Position numbers and translations under genes: made by a program
From: Eukaryota sp. TZLM1-RC
Taxonomy: Eukaryota; Metamonada: BaSk clade
Direction of reading: 5' to 3'
Assembly: GCA_040285825.1 (NCBI GenBank)
Contig: JAUPSS010000008.1
Location: forward strand, 1 to 64,000
Length of the DNA stretch: 64,000 bases
The notes under the pieces: model-generated
What the model saw: only the letters and a program-made list of their open reading frames with translations
What the model was told of the DNA's origin: nothing
Databases searched by the model: none
Shown here: positions 1 to 11,679 of the stretch, piece after piece
Numbering within the stretch: the stretch's first letter is position 1
Layout of the letters: every line of letters begins with the position of its first letter

Positions 1-960
1 GTCAAGTGTGGAGTTTTTGTCATATAAGAAATGGGGATTTCAAAATGAAAACTATGACAAATTGTTTTAGCTTTTTGGTGCAGTACTTTTTGATCAATAG
101 AGCATCTAGTTTCGTGTACTGATTTTGCAAGAAAAAGTGTTTGTTGAATTTATGAAATTTTAAACTTATTTTTATTTATGTTTTAATAAAAAGAAAAACT
201 TCTTTATCAATGTAAAAAGCTCACGCAACAATGTTTTTACACCAAAAAATGTGATCAAGAACACATGTTGTATTTATAAACTTGAAAACTTCTCTTGTAA
301 AATGCGCCATTCGTTTCCCATTTTTCAAAGGCAAGATAACCATGTATAAATTGTCGCAAATGTTGTAAAAAGATTATCAACAAAGGAATTCAAATCAAAT
401 GAATGACATGAACATTGGTTTTTAATGATGTATAAAGCTCATAAGTTTTGAAAAAGATACTGACCTAATCAAAAGAATGATAATCGTGCAGAAAATAGCG
501 TTACCGTTGCCATATACAAACGATCACCTTTTGATTCAAATCAAACAAACGATATCTGTTTCTAGAATACATTCAAAAATGAAACTGAAACTGTAAAAAT
601 TGAATTTATTTTTGTTTTCTGTCAAATAACAAAAGTAAAAATAATTTTTCTTTATCAATGTAAAAGTTCATGCAACAATGTTTTTTTACACCAAAAATGT
701 GATCAAGAACACATGTTGTATTTATAAACTTGAAAACTTCTCATGTGAAGTGCGCCATTCGTTTCCATTTCAAAGGCAAGATAACCATGTATAAATTGTC
801 GCAAAATGTTGTAAAAAGATTAACAACAAAGGAATTCAAAACAAATGAATGACATGAACATTGGTTTTAATGATGTATAAAGCTCATAAATTTTGAAAAA
901 GATACTGACCTAATCAAAAGACTGATAATCGTACAGAAATTAGTGTTACCGTTGCCATAT
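1..960. repeat. AT-rich non-coding repeat R, inverted copy of 19.8-20.8 kb
   Basis: I see no gene here. It holds two roughly 450-bp direct units: the block starting near 203 recurs near 650 with a few substitutions. The whole stretch is the reverse complement of about 19,830-20,800, and a further same-direction copy lies at 2,524-3,400. In all copies it abuts non-LTR retrotransposon sequence, so it may be transposon untranslated sequence or a separate element captured with it. Confidence 0.8.
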
Positions 961-1940
961 ACGAACACATGCAGAAAACAGGAAAGCAAAACTAAAATTA
1001 ATGCATTATGGGTTGGTAAAAATTCCAATGTCAAAATTGGAAAATCTGATGTTGGATTTTGATGTTAGACTTGGCTTGGCCAAGAAAAAAAGAATCCCGC
1101 TTTTGCAAATCTTTTACAAGATATGTGTGACAGTACTTCTTCTGCCTTAGTAACAACAATTCCACAAGTTTATGGTACTCTCTTATCCGATTCTGCTTTG
1201 GACTCTGAATATGAGATTTCGTTCCTTTATCTGGCCTGATAATTTACCTCATAATTTAATTTGTAAATGTTCTCGAGAAATTACAACTACTCATTTGTTA
1301 AATTGTAAACATTTTATTACTTTTTAGAAGCAAGGTTCATGATGCTGTAAGAGACCAGTTATATTGTATGTGTAAATCTCATAGAATTGAATCCTTCTTG
1401 GAACCTCTGTTGTCAAATCTGTTTGATGCTGAAAATGATTTTCATAAGAATAATAGAGGTGATGTCATATTACCTGGATTAGATGGAAGCTTTATTTTTA
1501 TTGGATGTAATGTCTGTTGATCCTTGTAATGCCTCAAATGAAAGGCTTGTTAATTCTGAAATTCATAATCCCCTTTCAAATGCTGAAAATTTTAAATTCA
1601 AAAATACAATGAACCTTTTGTCCAAATTGGCCAGTCTACAGCATGCAAAAATACAATTTGTATCCATTTGTATTTTCCCTTTTTGGTTCACTTGCACCAA
1701 CTGCTTTACGTTTTTGGATGATTTTTGAAATGATTGTAAAGAGAAGAACTGGCAGAAATTTCAACAGGTTGTTTTGGCAAAAATAGAATTGTGTTTTCTA
1801 TTTTTAAGGGATGTTGAAGATGGTTTCTGATGCTTTGCTTTCTCTTGGATCTCACTATGAGAGAGTTGCATCTAGTGTTTTTGTTTTGGGAGAGATGGAT
1901 TTTTAGATGTTGATTTATAGGTTTTAGAATAAAAATTAAA
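961..1940 (+). pseudogene. Non-LTR retrotransposon C-terminal fragment (family C), frame-shifted
   Basis: This is a 5'-truncated copy of the C-terminal part of a non-LTR retrotransposon ORF. Translating across frames gives the cysteine/histidine knuckle (HLLNCKHF), then RGDV, then LLDVMSVDP, then the conserved tail around FNRLFWQ. The copy at 28,870-29,540 is open throughout the same region. Compared with it, this copy differs by about eight single-base length changes in A, T or G runs, mostly gains. It ends in an A-rich tail near 1,930-1,950. The inverted copy is at 18,847-19,827. It has no intact reverse transcriptase and is probably non-functional, though part of the damage may be sequence error. 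Confidence 0.8.
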
Positions 1941-2523
1941 TTTTTAAAAAAATCTGAAGTTTGAAACCAGACCCAAAAATCTGATCTTTCAACCCGAGCA
2001 ACCTTCTGCGGTTTTTTCTCATTTCCGTACTCCGACTTTTGGGATGCTTCTGTAACTTCAAAACACATTATACTCTTAGTGCCATGATTCTTGGGGGCAG
2101 AAGGGTAGGCATCACAATTGCCATCAGTGCAGCAGCCTTGCCTAGCGCATTTTGGATTTCTATTCCGTAAATCTTGTACCTATCGGTTATTGTAAGTGTT
2201 TCGTTTGACTCAATCACTCTTTTGATCTCAATTGTTCATGGATTGGCTTGATGTCTTCACCGTTGTACTTTCTTCTTGATGAAGACCTTTTCTTTATAAA
2301 GTTTCCCTGGACAGTATTCTTTTCAGTACATACATCATCTTTTCTGCCAACACTATTGTTTTCAAGATTGCCATTTAAACAGAATACATAAATCATTTCT
2401 TCATGTATCAAACCTGCCTTGTATCACTTGTGCATAAGCATGTTTTCACAGAAAGTGTGAGAACACAATAACATTCAACAGCGTTTGAAACACTCATATG
2501 GATATTACAATTCAAAGATTTAT
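1941..2523 (-). other. Segment S: coding remnant shared with 20.8-21.36 kb
   Basis: On the minus strand a 65-codon ORF (2411-2214, beginning MIHEEMIYVF) is followed in another frame by an open stretch (residues such as ESNETLTITDRYKIYG, then QNALGKAAALMAIV). The inverted copy at 20,801-21,360 keeps the same 65-codon ORF with a few substitutions but has a stop in the second stretch. The second stretch looks faintly like an Alba-type nucleic-acid-binding fold, but I would not rely on that. It may be a host exon or retrotransposon ORF1 piece carried with repeat R and family C. Confidence 0.45.
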
Positions 2524-3400
2524 TGTCAAGTGTGGAGTCTTTTTGTCATATAAGAAATGGGGATTTCAAATGAAAACTATGCCAAATTGTTTTAGCTTTT
2601 TTTGGTGCAGTATTTTTTTGATCAATAGAGCATCTGATTTCGTGTACTGATTTTTGCAATAAAAAGTGTTTGTTGAATTTAAGAAACTCTAAATTTATTT
2701 TTTTATTTATGTTTAAAAAAATGAAGAAAAAAACTTCTTAATCAATGTAAAAGTTCATGCAACAATGTTTTTCTACACCCAAAATGTGATCAAGAACACA
2801 TGCTGTTTTTATAAACTTGAAAACTTCTCATGTGAAATGCGCCATTCGTTTCCCATTTTTTCCAAAGGCAAGATAGTCATGTATAAATTGTCGCAAATGT
2901 TGTAAAAAGATTATCAGCAAAGAAATTCAAATCAAATAAATGACATGAGCATTGGTTTTTAATGATGTATAAAGCTCATAAATTTTTGAAAAAGAAATTG
3001 ACCTAATCAAAAGAATGATAATCGTGCAGAAAAATAGCGTTACCGTTGCCATATACAAACGATCACCTTTTGATTCAAGTCAAACAAATGCTATCTGTTT
3101 CTAGAATACATTCAAAAATGAAATTGAAACTGTACTTTTTGGAATTTATTTTTATTGTTTCTGTCAAATAACAAAAGTAGAATAATTTTCTCTTTCAATG
3201 TAAAAGTTCACGCAACAATGTTTTTTTCTACACCAAAAATGTGATCAAGAACACATGCTGTATTTATAAACTTGAAAACTTCTCCTGTAAATTGCGTCAT
3301 TCGTTTCGATATTTTTCAAAGGCAAGATAACCATGTATAAATTGTCGCAACAGTTGCAAAAGGATCACTTTGACTCTTCTTTAAGTGAACTTTTTAATAC
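2524..3400. repeat. Second copy of repeat R
   Basis: It starts with the same bases as position 1 and repeats the two ~450-bp units in the same direction (unit starts near 2,736 and 3,193). No gene is seen. With 1-960 it flanks the family C fragment and segment S, giving an R-C-S-R order. Confidence 0.75.
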
Positions 3401-3429
3401 AAAAGGGTGGTAATCAACATTAGTGTACA

Positions 3430-6400
3430 TTATGACTCTTTTTGAATCACCACGCTGTTTGAATTACCAAGTATTAAACAAGAAAAGAAATGAATAAAAG
3501 TACAGAATTTATTAATGATTAAATTAACTAACAGGATTATAAAACAAAAAGTATCTTTGCGTCTCAAAAGATGAATCTCTGAGGATAAAGCACTGATCTG
3601 CATGTCAACATCTTGAATCTTATTTTTCAAGAATTCTTTTTGTTGATTTAAGTCGTCAAGTCCACCCTTGGCAGCAGAAACGGGGGCCTGGGAAGCTAGC
3701 TTAGCATTTCTCCTATTCATTATTTCAAACATTGAATTCCGCTTCAGCAGTAATTCATTGAGTTCTTTTAATCTGGCAGTATTTTCCTTAACAAGTGACT
3801 TATATTGGCTTTCCAAGTTGGATAGAACATTCCGCTGATTGACAACTTCCTTATTAAACTGATGGTCTCTGATTGAAACCTTTTGAGCTACTTCGGAAAT
3901 TTCACCCGCCTGCAAAGTAAACTTTTTCCAAGTCATCCAAGTTTACTATTTGGCCAAACTGAAGTACTTGAATATCCTCAAGTTTCTGTTGTGAACTTTC
4001 CAAATCATTGAGTGAATTGCCCTAATTGATTATAAAGTTCTTTACGCTCTTTGGATAAAAACTTTGCATTTGTATTTCAGTCGTTGTTTTTTTCTTCAAC
4101 TTGTTTGTCGATTTCTTTTTCCAACATTTGAGTGAGTCCATCTGGAACTAAAACTGTATTTTCAGGCTGAACAGGAATATTAGAAGCATCAAGAGCCGTA
4201 GAAATTCTGGAAGAGTTTAAAACTAAGGAAATACGTATTTGATTCACTTTGGATTGTTTAATTTTTTTGTAAATCTTCAATTTCTCCTTGAAGAACTTCC
4301 AAAGCTGAAGAAACAGACTTCTCCTTTGATTGAATTTGACTTAGAAAAACCTTCGTTTGATCAACAACAGCCTGTAATTTATCAAGTTCCTCCTGAATTG
4401 TCACTCTTTTTAATGCGCAAATCCAATACTGATTGATGTAAACCAGAATCACAATTAGGGGGACAATCATCAGGATCGCCAGCAGTAAGATCAAAATCAA
4501 AATCATCATCAAAATCGGACAAATCATCAAAATCATCATCATTGTCATCATTTGACTTTATTTTTCTCTTAAAAATTCGCAAAAAGGGCATCGCGATGAG
4601 GTTCAGCTTCCACTACCAAGGCATCAAAATCAGCGAAAAGGTTGCTTAGTTTTGCTGTTGCAGGCATTTAATTCGGCCATTTTGTCCTGTAATTGATCTT
4701 CAAACTTTGCCACATCTTGTTGAATTCTCGATTGCTGCTCGAGCTTGACAGAAATTTTCTCTCGTATTTTAAATTCTTGATCTTCAAAATTCTTTACAAG
4801 AGAAAAATTCCTGGCCAAGAATAGTTAGCCTTAATTTTAACTGAGCAATAAGATAACACTTCTCAATTCTTTCGGTACAAAGAGAATTAAATTTGTTTAA
4901 GAAAGCAGCACGGATTTGTTCATCTTTTGCATTAATTTGATGAATTTTATCTAGGTACTTTTTCTTAATGAGTTGACTTCTAAACTTATTTAAGCCCAAG
5001 CCAGAATAACGACATTTGTCATTTTCTAGGGTAATCTCTTCATCACTAGAGTCGTGTAAATTGAATAAAACATCCTCTAAAGTGTCTTGACCTTCTTCTA
5101 CCTTTTTTAAACCTCCAAAGCCACTAGATTCTTGACTCTCTTTGCTGAACTCCTTAAACTTCTTGAATTTATGCAACATTTGATCATTTATCTTGAACAA
5201 AAGCTCAGGCTGTTCTTCCATGGTTAATACTGGAACATCAATCAGATCGTCAATAGATTCATCAATCATTGACAGTAAACTTTTTGACTTGGTTTCTACG
5301 GTGTTTGATGCCCCTAACTATAGCAATCTTTTCATCTCGAAGTTGACTTACCTTCTTGTTGAAGTTTTTTTACAATAATAAGATAGGTTCTCAAAGCCAC
5401 CGCCAACTCAAGCTGTTTTGTCTGCGTGTCGATACGTAGTTCATTAGGGACCACAAAACCATTACTTTCTTTTTAAGGAAAAACTCCGATATCGTTTTTT
5501 TAGCTTTGCTGATAAGCTCCATGTCTGCTGGATCATTGCAATCATTAGCGGGCTTTAATTTCAAAAGTTGCGACCACTCTTCTTGCCGTTGTTGCATTCG
5601 GAACTTCCTTGCAGCTAAGCGTTCGTGTGTTGTGTGTTCAGTAGAAATAGAATTGGCAACAGGTGAACCTAATGAAGTTACTTTCGAAGGTAAACGTCGA
5701 TGTGCTACAGAAGAAGAGCTACTGGCTGGCTCATTTATAACAATTGAACACTCAGTATCATTTTCCTGAGGTTGTGAATGTTGAAAATGAACAGTAACCA
5801 CATCAAAATCTAGAGAAGACATCATTGAGTTTTCAAAATGACAAAGGAAACCGTAATCAAATGATTGAGACAAAGAGATTGTGGAAACCGAACTAGATTG
5901 GTCAAACGAAAACACAGAAACTTTTTAAATTATCAATGTAAAACTGAAGAAAATGTTTCAACTTTGAAACTTGTTGTTCAGTTGAAATAATTTCATCCTG
6001 TTTTTCACTAACAAGACTTTGTTTTTCTGTTCAGTAAATCGTTTTCAACAAATTCAAACAAATCCTGGTCAAAATAAAATTCATTTCTACTCAGCTGATT
6101 TTCTGTAGATTTACGGTAATTTTTTGAGTAATCTACTGAATTCCATTTTTAATTGGTTAATTTTTGCTCTCATTATAGATTGCCGTTTACTTGCCAATTC
6201 CTCACGTTGAGATAAACTTTTTTTGTTGTAAAGTTTCTTCAATGGTCAAAGCAGCTTCATCCAAATCGTAGACACCAAGAGTATCACTTAGCATATTTAA
6301 GGGTTCAAACGGTGGATGAGAGGTCTCATCAGTAGAGTAAAAAACGACAGAGCCATCATGACCCAGAGAAATTAAAAAGTTAGAACATTGGGAAACCCTG

Positions 6401-8562
6401 GTTAACGAATTTTTTTAGAAGAACTTAAAGAACTTTCAATGTGAGATTGGCGAGATACTCTTAGTGGATAAGCCAGTCCAATACTACATTCGTCATCAAA
6501 CGATTTTTCAAAGCTCCAATAATGAATATTACCATCAATTGTACTAGCAGTAAGAACAGTGTCAGAACAATGAATGGAACCAGGGCAAATTGGGACTTGG
6601 TTGGGGGTGAAAAAAGACTTTACTATTGTAAAAACATTTCCATTTAGTTTTAGACAATGAATAGTTCCAGTCAGATTACCCAAACCAGTAATAAACATTT
6701 GATCTTTAATTGTGCTGAAATAGACATCACAAATTTGAAACTTATCAAAGTGTTTGATACCATCATTAGGTAGAGCCAAAGGTTCCAACTCATCAATTTT
6801 GGCATCAATTTCTTCCTTAGAATACCCTTCATTTGACAAATTGTGGCTCATATCTTCTATTAATTTTGAACGTTCAGCTTGTAAGTCTCGGCGTTTCTTG
6901 AGCAAATCACGTTGCTTGGGCGGTGGTAAACAAAATCCAGCTAACTCATTAGGTAAATGAACAATATCAAACTTAAGACTACCTTCCAACCCAGTTGTTG
7001 GGGAATAAATCCATCCCAAAAAAACTTTAATTAAAAAAATCAGCACCGACCGTGACCAGAAAACCATTCTTAATAGCAGCTAATTTCGGGGGCTCGGTGA
7101 TATTAATTGAAAAGGTGCTAAATGACACCATACAAACAGGTGTGAGTACATTATTAGGAATATCAAGGGAGTACTTCCACAAAACACCATCTTTCGATAC
7201 AGTGACGACATAGACATCACTGAGAGTGGAAGAGACATCAAAGTGATTGACACAAATGTCGGTAATAGCTGCTTTACAAGGCCTGAGTGCAGAAAATAAA
7301 ATGAATCCACCTAGAGAAGCGCCAACCAACCGAACAATACCATTAGTGGTCCCAATTAAAGCAAGATGTGGGATAGAAAAGTGTTCAGCAAATGAATAAA
7401 GACAAGACCCGTTACCATGAAATTGTTCAGAAAGGATGGTTGTAGGCTTACAGTAATCACGACAATCAAAAATGATGAGTTTCCCATCAAATCCATAACA
7501 AAGGACATGAGAGGAGTTTAACCAGCTTCCACCAATAATAGGACCTGAATAACAAACAAAAAGAGTTTCGTAATCAAATGGTAAATTGTTTTGTAACAAA
7601 ACCTTATGTACAGCACCGCTAGTATCAGTTACTAATAATGCCTTGTCAAGTAGTTCAAGTGAATGAATTCTTTGGTTGGAAATTTCTAAACTAGTTAATG
7701 GTGTAACAAAGACTTCCAGTCCAAATTCTGGATAAGCCTGGTCAATAAGATCAAAATCCCAAGCTTTTATGAACCCATCCTGACCTGCAGAGACCACAAC
7801 TGAAGGGGTTGAGTCTTCACCATAAATCAAACACAAAGACTCTACATTTCCCTCGTGACAATTACTTGAAGAATTTGGTTTAATGACAGCTTTAATTAGA
7901 GCTCCTTCCCAGAGAAAAAGATTACCAGATTCGGATCCACACAAAACTTTACCATCAGGGAATTGTACGAAACCATAAATATCAGAGAGTTCCACTGCAC
8001 CAAACCTTCCTAGTTTACCGTCGAGCTTGAGACCTGTGAAAGTTTTAGCCATTGACCAGAACTTGATGTGAACAATACCAGAAGTGACAAGATGGCGATC
8101 GTTAAGGGGAGAGAAAGCAATATTGAAAACATCTTGAGAAAATGCCTTAGATCTTAGCATAATGCACTCACTTTCCCAGTCCCAAACAGTAAGAGTATAG
8201 TCTGGAGATGAACCTACAGAGGCAATGTATTTGTCAGATTGAGAGAATGTTAGAGAAGAAAATCTGTTACTGGTACCTCCAGAAAGAGTCTTGAAAGGGG
8301 TAAGATCAGGGAGAGTATAAATAACAATATTAGGGTTGTCTCCACAATAGCCTACTGCTATGTACAGACTGTTCTTAGATAAAGCGATGCACCCAATTCC
8401 AGAGAAAGAGTTCTGAACGGTAACAAGAGTCCCAGTGGAGAAGTCACTGACATGCCAAGCGTTGCTAGAAACATATGCGATAGAAGAACAGTTCCCATTG
8501 AGAGGAAGTACATTACATCTTCTATATGTATCAAAGCCAAAGGTATAACGACGACAGAGCAT
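3430..8562 (-). CDS. CFAP44: CFAP44 (WDR52) cilia- and flagella-associated WD40/coiled-coil protein, frame interrupted
   Basis: CFAP44 is part of the tether/tether-head complex that links inner-arm dynein f to the ciliary doublet. The ATG at 8562 opens a 511-codon stretch with WD40 repeats carrying family-typical strings: SVGSSPDYTLTVWDW, HIKFWSMAKTFTGLKL, DGKVLCGSESGNLFLWEG. Further WD40 sequence follows in a second frame (7067-6400). Coiled-coil pieces then follow in shifting frames down to about 3,540: FVVPNELRI near 5,450, a block near 5,330 (FNKKVSQLRDEKIAIV), and the C-terminal LLRRKDTF. Total length suits the ~1,800-residue family. About eight or more one-base shifts, mostly at A or T runs, break the frame. 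At 6398-6433 a 36-nt GT-AG intron would also restore it. I favour sequence error plus possible tiny introns over a true pseudogene, because residues remain well conserved in all frames. The true stop may be near 3,537 rather than 3,430. Confidence 0.85.
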
Positions 8563-8619
8563 AATATATCAACCTAAGCAAATGCAATTCCAGTTATAAA
8601 TCTCAACTAGAACACAATT
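8563..8619. promoter_or_regulatory. 57-bp shared intergenic region between CFAP44 and the IRE1 fusion
   Basis: Only 57 bp separate the two divergent ATG codons, so both promoters must lie here or inside the genes. The stretch is AT-rich and contains TTATAAAT. No motif can be assigned with confidence. Confidence 0.4.
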
Positions 8620-10560
8620 ATGCATCTTGTTTGTTTCTTAGTATGTACCCTCTTTGTATTTGCGTCACTGGATCAATACAGTTCCAGTAACTCCTGGTCT
8701 TCTCTTGTTTCATATGATAACTTCCTTTGGTTTCCTCAACAGTTGGATCATTTTGATACTAATAATTCTGTTTTGTGGAATCAACGCTATTGTTATTACA
8801 CTTCATCTGGCTATACGGATGGAAAACCTATCCTTATCTCACTTCCGGAAGAACAACCTTTGAATGAAACTGCTTGTAAATATGGATATTTAGTCGACCT
8901 TGCCGATGAGCTTCAAGCTGTTCTCCTTGTTCCTGAGCACCGTTTTTATGGTGCATCAATTCCTTTAGGTAATCTCTCTGTAGAAACCATCCATCTAACT
9001 TCTAATAAGCAGTCGTTGTTAGACCTGGCCAATTTTGCACAATTCTTCAAAACAAGGTTTCCTGAAAGTGATGTATTGTTTGTTGGATCTTCAGTTTCCT
9101 TTGCGGTTCAGTTTAACTCACTCAATGCAATTGGAAGTTCAAAGGAAGATTCTGGTTCTTACTTTGGATACCAAGTCAGTCGTGACTGGCTGACTTTGCT
9201 TTTAGAAGGGGAATTTTTGGAAGAACCAAAACCTTTTTCTACTGCTTTACTAACTGATAGAGTCACTGATCTTGCCTTTTTTGAAAATGATTTGTCCTTA
9301 ACGAGGTCATTGATGATTGGGTTTGTTATTGTAGTGTTATCAAATATCATTGTAGTTTTTTTGTTCAGATTTTATTCTTCTGGATCAAAGACCTCTCATT
9401 CTAATATTAGTTTCAATGAAGATGACATCTTGGGTGAAGGAAGCTGTGGGACGGTGGTCTTTGCTGGTCAATTGAACGATGGTCGGTCTGTGGCAGTCAA
9501 ACGTATTTTGAGCACCTTTTATGACCTTGCTAAGATTGAAATTGATCATTTATTACAGGCCGATTCACACCCTAATATAGTGTCGTACTTTGGCTTTGTG
9601 AGTTCAAAGCAGTTTATTTACCTTGCCCTTGAACTTTGCAAGTCCAATTTGAAAAATTATTTAAAGTCAAACGAGGTAAATTTTGCTCAAAAAAAGAGTT
9701 TATTATTGAATGTGATTACTGGATTGAACCACCTTCATCAGCAAAACATTATTCACAGAGATTTGAAACCATCTAATGTTCTAATTGGCCAGGATAACAT
9801 GGCAAAACTTTCAGATATGGGCCTCTCAAGAAAACTTGATAAAGATCAGTCCCACTTAACTACTCAACAACTCGGAAGTGGAAGTCATGGATGGAGAGCT
9901 CCTGAGGTGGTTGATAACTTTGGTAGAAAGGGACGAATAACTACAGCTGTGGATGTGTTTTCATTTGGTTGTTTAGTTCATTATGTCCTTACTGGAGACC
10001 ATCCTTTTGGCTCCACGATTGAAAGAGAATATAATATATCAAAGGGATTAACCAAAATTTCTCCAAGAATTGATAAACTAGCCGACAGTCTAATAAGACA
10101 ATGTATAAGAACTCAACCAAACAGAAGACCTTTCACCAGTCACTTAATTGTACATCCCTTCTTTTGGGAACCATCAAAACTGTTATATTTTTTGGAGGAT
10201 GTTTCTGACCGAGTGGAAAGTGAGTTACCTACATCTCCTTTGGTCAGGTCTCTTGAACGTTGGTCTCATGAGGTTTTTGGTCCGTCTTGGAGGGATAGAT
10301 TGGATTCTTTGTTTATAAGGTCTTTGGGACCGTTTAGAAAATATGATTTTTCTTCATTAAGAGACTTGTTAAGAGTAATTCGTAATAAGAAGCATCATTA
10401 CAGAGATTTGCCTATTGATGTTCAACAATTAGTTGGAAGTCTCCCTGATGGTTACCTGAACTACTTTGTTGGTAAGTTTCCACCTTTAGTGCTTGTTTGT
10501 TATAATTTTGTTAGTGATGAGTTACAAAGGGAAAATGTTTTTCAAGCCTACTTTGAATGA
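8620..10560 (+). CDS. S28 peptidase-like ectodomain fused to IRE1 kinase/KEN endoribonuclease
   Basis: A single uninterrupted 646-codon ORF. Residues 1-17 form a signal peptide. Residues about 36-170 match the N-terminal half of S28 serine carboxypeptidases (prolylcarboxypeptidase type): QQLDHFDTNN, WNQRY, LADELQAVLLVPEHRFYG, then the nucleophile-elbow region FVGSSVSFA. Ser158 aligns with the catalytic serine, but the usual GGSYxG context is lost and the later catalytic Asp/His half is absent. One membrane span follows (about 229-250), then a kinase: LGEGSCGTVV 271-280, Lys294, Glu307, HRDLKPSN 379-386, DMG 399-401. The KEN RNase (about 519-646) keeps the active residues Tyr575, Arg588, Asn589 and His593 in RNKKHHYRDLP. 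In IRE1 this module splices an mRNA or degrades ER mRNAs on stress. I infer a type I ER or endomembrane receptor with a peptidase-derived sensor. It ends with TGA and is head-to-head with CFAP44. Confidence 0.93.
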   Translation: MHLVCFLVCTLFVFASLDQYSSSNSWSSLVSYDNFLWFPQQLDHFDTNNSVLWNQRYCYYTSSGYTDGKPILISLPEEQPLNETACKYGYLVDLADELQAVLLVPEHRFYGASIPLGNLSVETIHLTSNKQSLLDLANFAQFFKTRFPESDVLFVGSSVSFAVQFNSLNAIGSSKEDSGSYFGYQVSRDWLTLLLEGEFLEEPKPFSTALLTDRVTDLAFFENDLSLTRSLMIGFVIVVLSNIIVVFLFRFYSSGSKTSHSNISFNEDDILGEGSCGTVVFAGQLNDGRSVAVKRILSTFYDLAKIEIDHLLQADSHPNIVSYFGFVSSKQFIYLALELCKSNLKNYLKSNEVNFAQKKSLLLNVITGLNHLHQQNIIHRDLKPSNVLIGQDNMAKLSDMGLSRKLDKDQSHLTTQQLGSGSHGWRAPEVVDNFGRKGRITTAVDVFSFGCLVHYVLTGDHPFGSTIEREYNISKGLTKISPRIDKLADSLIRQCIRTQPNRRPFTSHLIVHPFFWEPSKLLYFLEDVSDRVESELPTSPLVRSLERWSHEVFGPSWRDRLDSLFIRSLGPFRKYDFSSLRDLLRVIRNKKHHYRDLPIDVQQLVGSLPDGYLNYFVGKFPPLVLVCYNFVSDELQRENVFQAYFE

Positions 10561-10628
10561 AAAGAATATTAATAATCGATCGTATTGAACTATTAATTTA
10601 TATTGTTTGCCTAAATGACTAAAACTGG

Positions 10629-11591
10629 TTATTTTAAAACATAAACAAATTCTTCAACGTATTCGTGTTTGCAATCGCAAGAATTTTCACAAGAATATAT
10701 GAGTAAAGAGGTAAAATCTACATTGTCTGTGTTACCTAAATAAATAATTGATGGTAAAACTTGAAATTCAAATACCCTTTTGGAGCCACAATAGGAACAA
10801 TTAGGAACTGTTAAATTTGGTTGTGGACAAGGCCACAAAGGTTCACCATCAAAACAATATCGAATAATTTGTTTAGAGTTTCGGCTTATTCGGGCGGAAA
10901 ATTCAGCAAAAAGTGACAATGATTCATCTACTTTGGCGACATTTTCAAAATCTTTCATATCCTTTTCAGACAAAAACTTATCTTCTATGGTAACTTCTTC
11001 ATCACTATCAGGCTCATCTTCGCACTCTATCCAGTACTGCTTGAAACAAAAAGAAGAAGGAGATTGTTGAGTGAGTGATGGTTCATCAGTAAAAGTTGGG
11101 CATTCCTTTGAGTGACATTCTTGCCAATGTAAGACTTGGTGGTTCTTGCAACAATACCACACTGCCTTGCACGATGAGCACCTTAACGGAGCAAGGCAAC
11201 CACAAACAGAGCAAAGAGGAGGTAACTGGGAAAGAGGTTGATCAGTAGATATGGGAGGTGAATCTTTATAGAACGGATTATGTTTAGGTAATTGGGCTCT
11301 CAAAACCTTCACAGAAGTTGAGAGTCCCTGGCAAGCAGGTGTGTTACAAATAAAGAGGTAAAGAGTGCGGTGAAAAGCTGTAGAATGTTCATCATCGTCC
11401 AAAGGAACATAAAGCTGTAACAGAAATTTCATCTGCGAAGAACATGTGGAACAATTCAATGATAACGAACCAGGAATATTTTGAGGTACAAGAAAGCTGG
11501 GAAAACCACCAAACTTAGATGGGAAATGTTGTCGTTCAAAAAGATGTTGTTGGGAAGGTGGAAGGTTCTCAAGAACAGCAAGAGTGGTCAT
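10629..11591 (-). CDS. PDCD2: PDCD2 (programmed cell death 2) family, MYND zinc finger protein
   Basis: PDCD2 acts in ribosome biogenesis as a chaperone-like adaptor for the small-subunit protein uS5 in animals and yeast. The 320-residue protein has the family N-terminus (FPSKFGGFPSFL), a TYPP-like zinc site (CSTCSSQMKFLLQLYVPL), and a MYND finger (about residues 126-163, CSVCGCLAPLRC then CKNHQVLHWQEC). It ends in the PDCD2_C domain (FDGEPLWPCPQP, NCSYCGSKRVFEFQVLP, EYVEEFVYVL). An upstream in-frame GTG lies two codons before the ATG at 11591; I use the ATG. It has no intron, stops with TAA, and sits 88 bp head-to-head with the gene at 11,680. Confidence 0.93.
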   Translation of the reverse strand: MTTLAVLENLPPSQQHLFERQHFPSKFGGFPSFLVPQNIPGSLSLNCSTCSSQMKFLLQLYVPLDDDEHSTAFHRTLYLFICNTPACQGLSTSVKVLRAQLPKHNPFYKDSPPISTDQPLSQLPPLCSVCGCLAPLRCSSCKAVWYCCKNHQVLHWQECHSKECPTFTDEPSLTQQSPSSFCFKQYWIECEDEPDSDEEVTIEDKFLSEKDMKDFENVAKVDESLSLFAEFSARISRNSKQIIRYCFDGEPLWPCPQPNLTVPNCSYCGSKRVFEFQVLPSIIYLGNTDNVDFTSLLIYSCENSCDCKHEYVEEFVYVLK

Positions 11592-11679
11592 TCTCACAAA
11601 TATTGTCTATAATAATGGAACCAGTGTCTTTTCCGCAAATGTAAAGGGATGTCACACATGATTCACTTTCATAGTTTCA

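Noticed and set aside
5506-5769. Plus-strand ORFs inside CFAP44 (5,193-5,378, 5,506-5,769) as genes
   Set aside because: They are antisense shadows of conserved CFAP44 coding sequence with no recognisable product.
3430-7067. Separate small genes in the many short minus-strand ORFs
   Set aside because: They are consecutive pieces of one CFAP44 protein; conserved strings continue from one to the next across one-base shifts.
8620-9290. An active S28 carboxypeptidase
   Set aside because: Only the N-terminal half is present, the nucleophile motif is altered, and no catalytic Asp/His segment follows before the membrane span.
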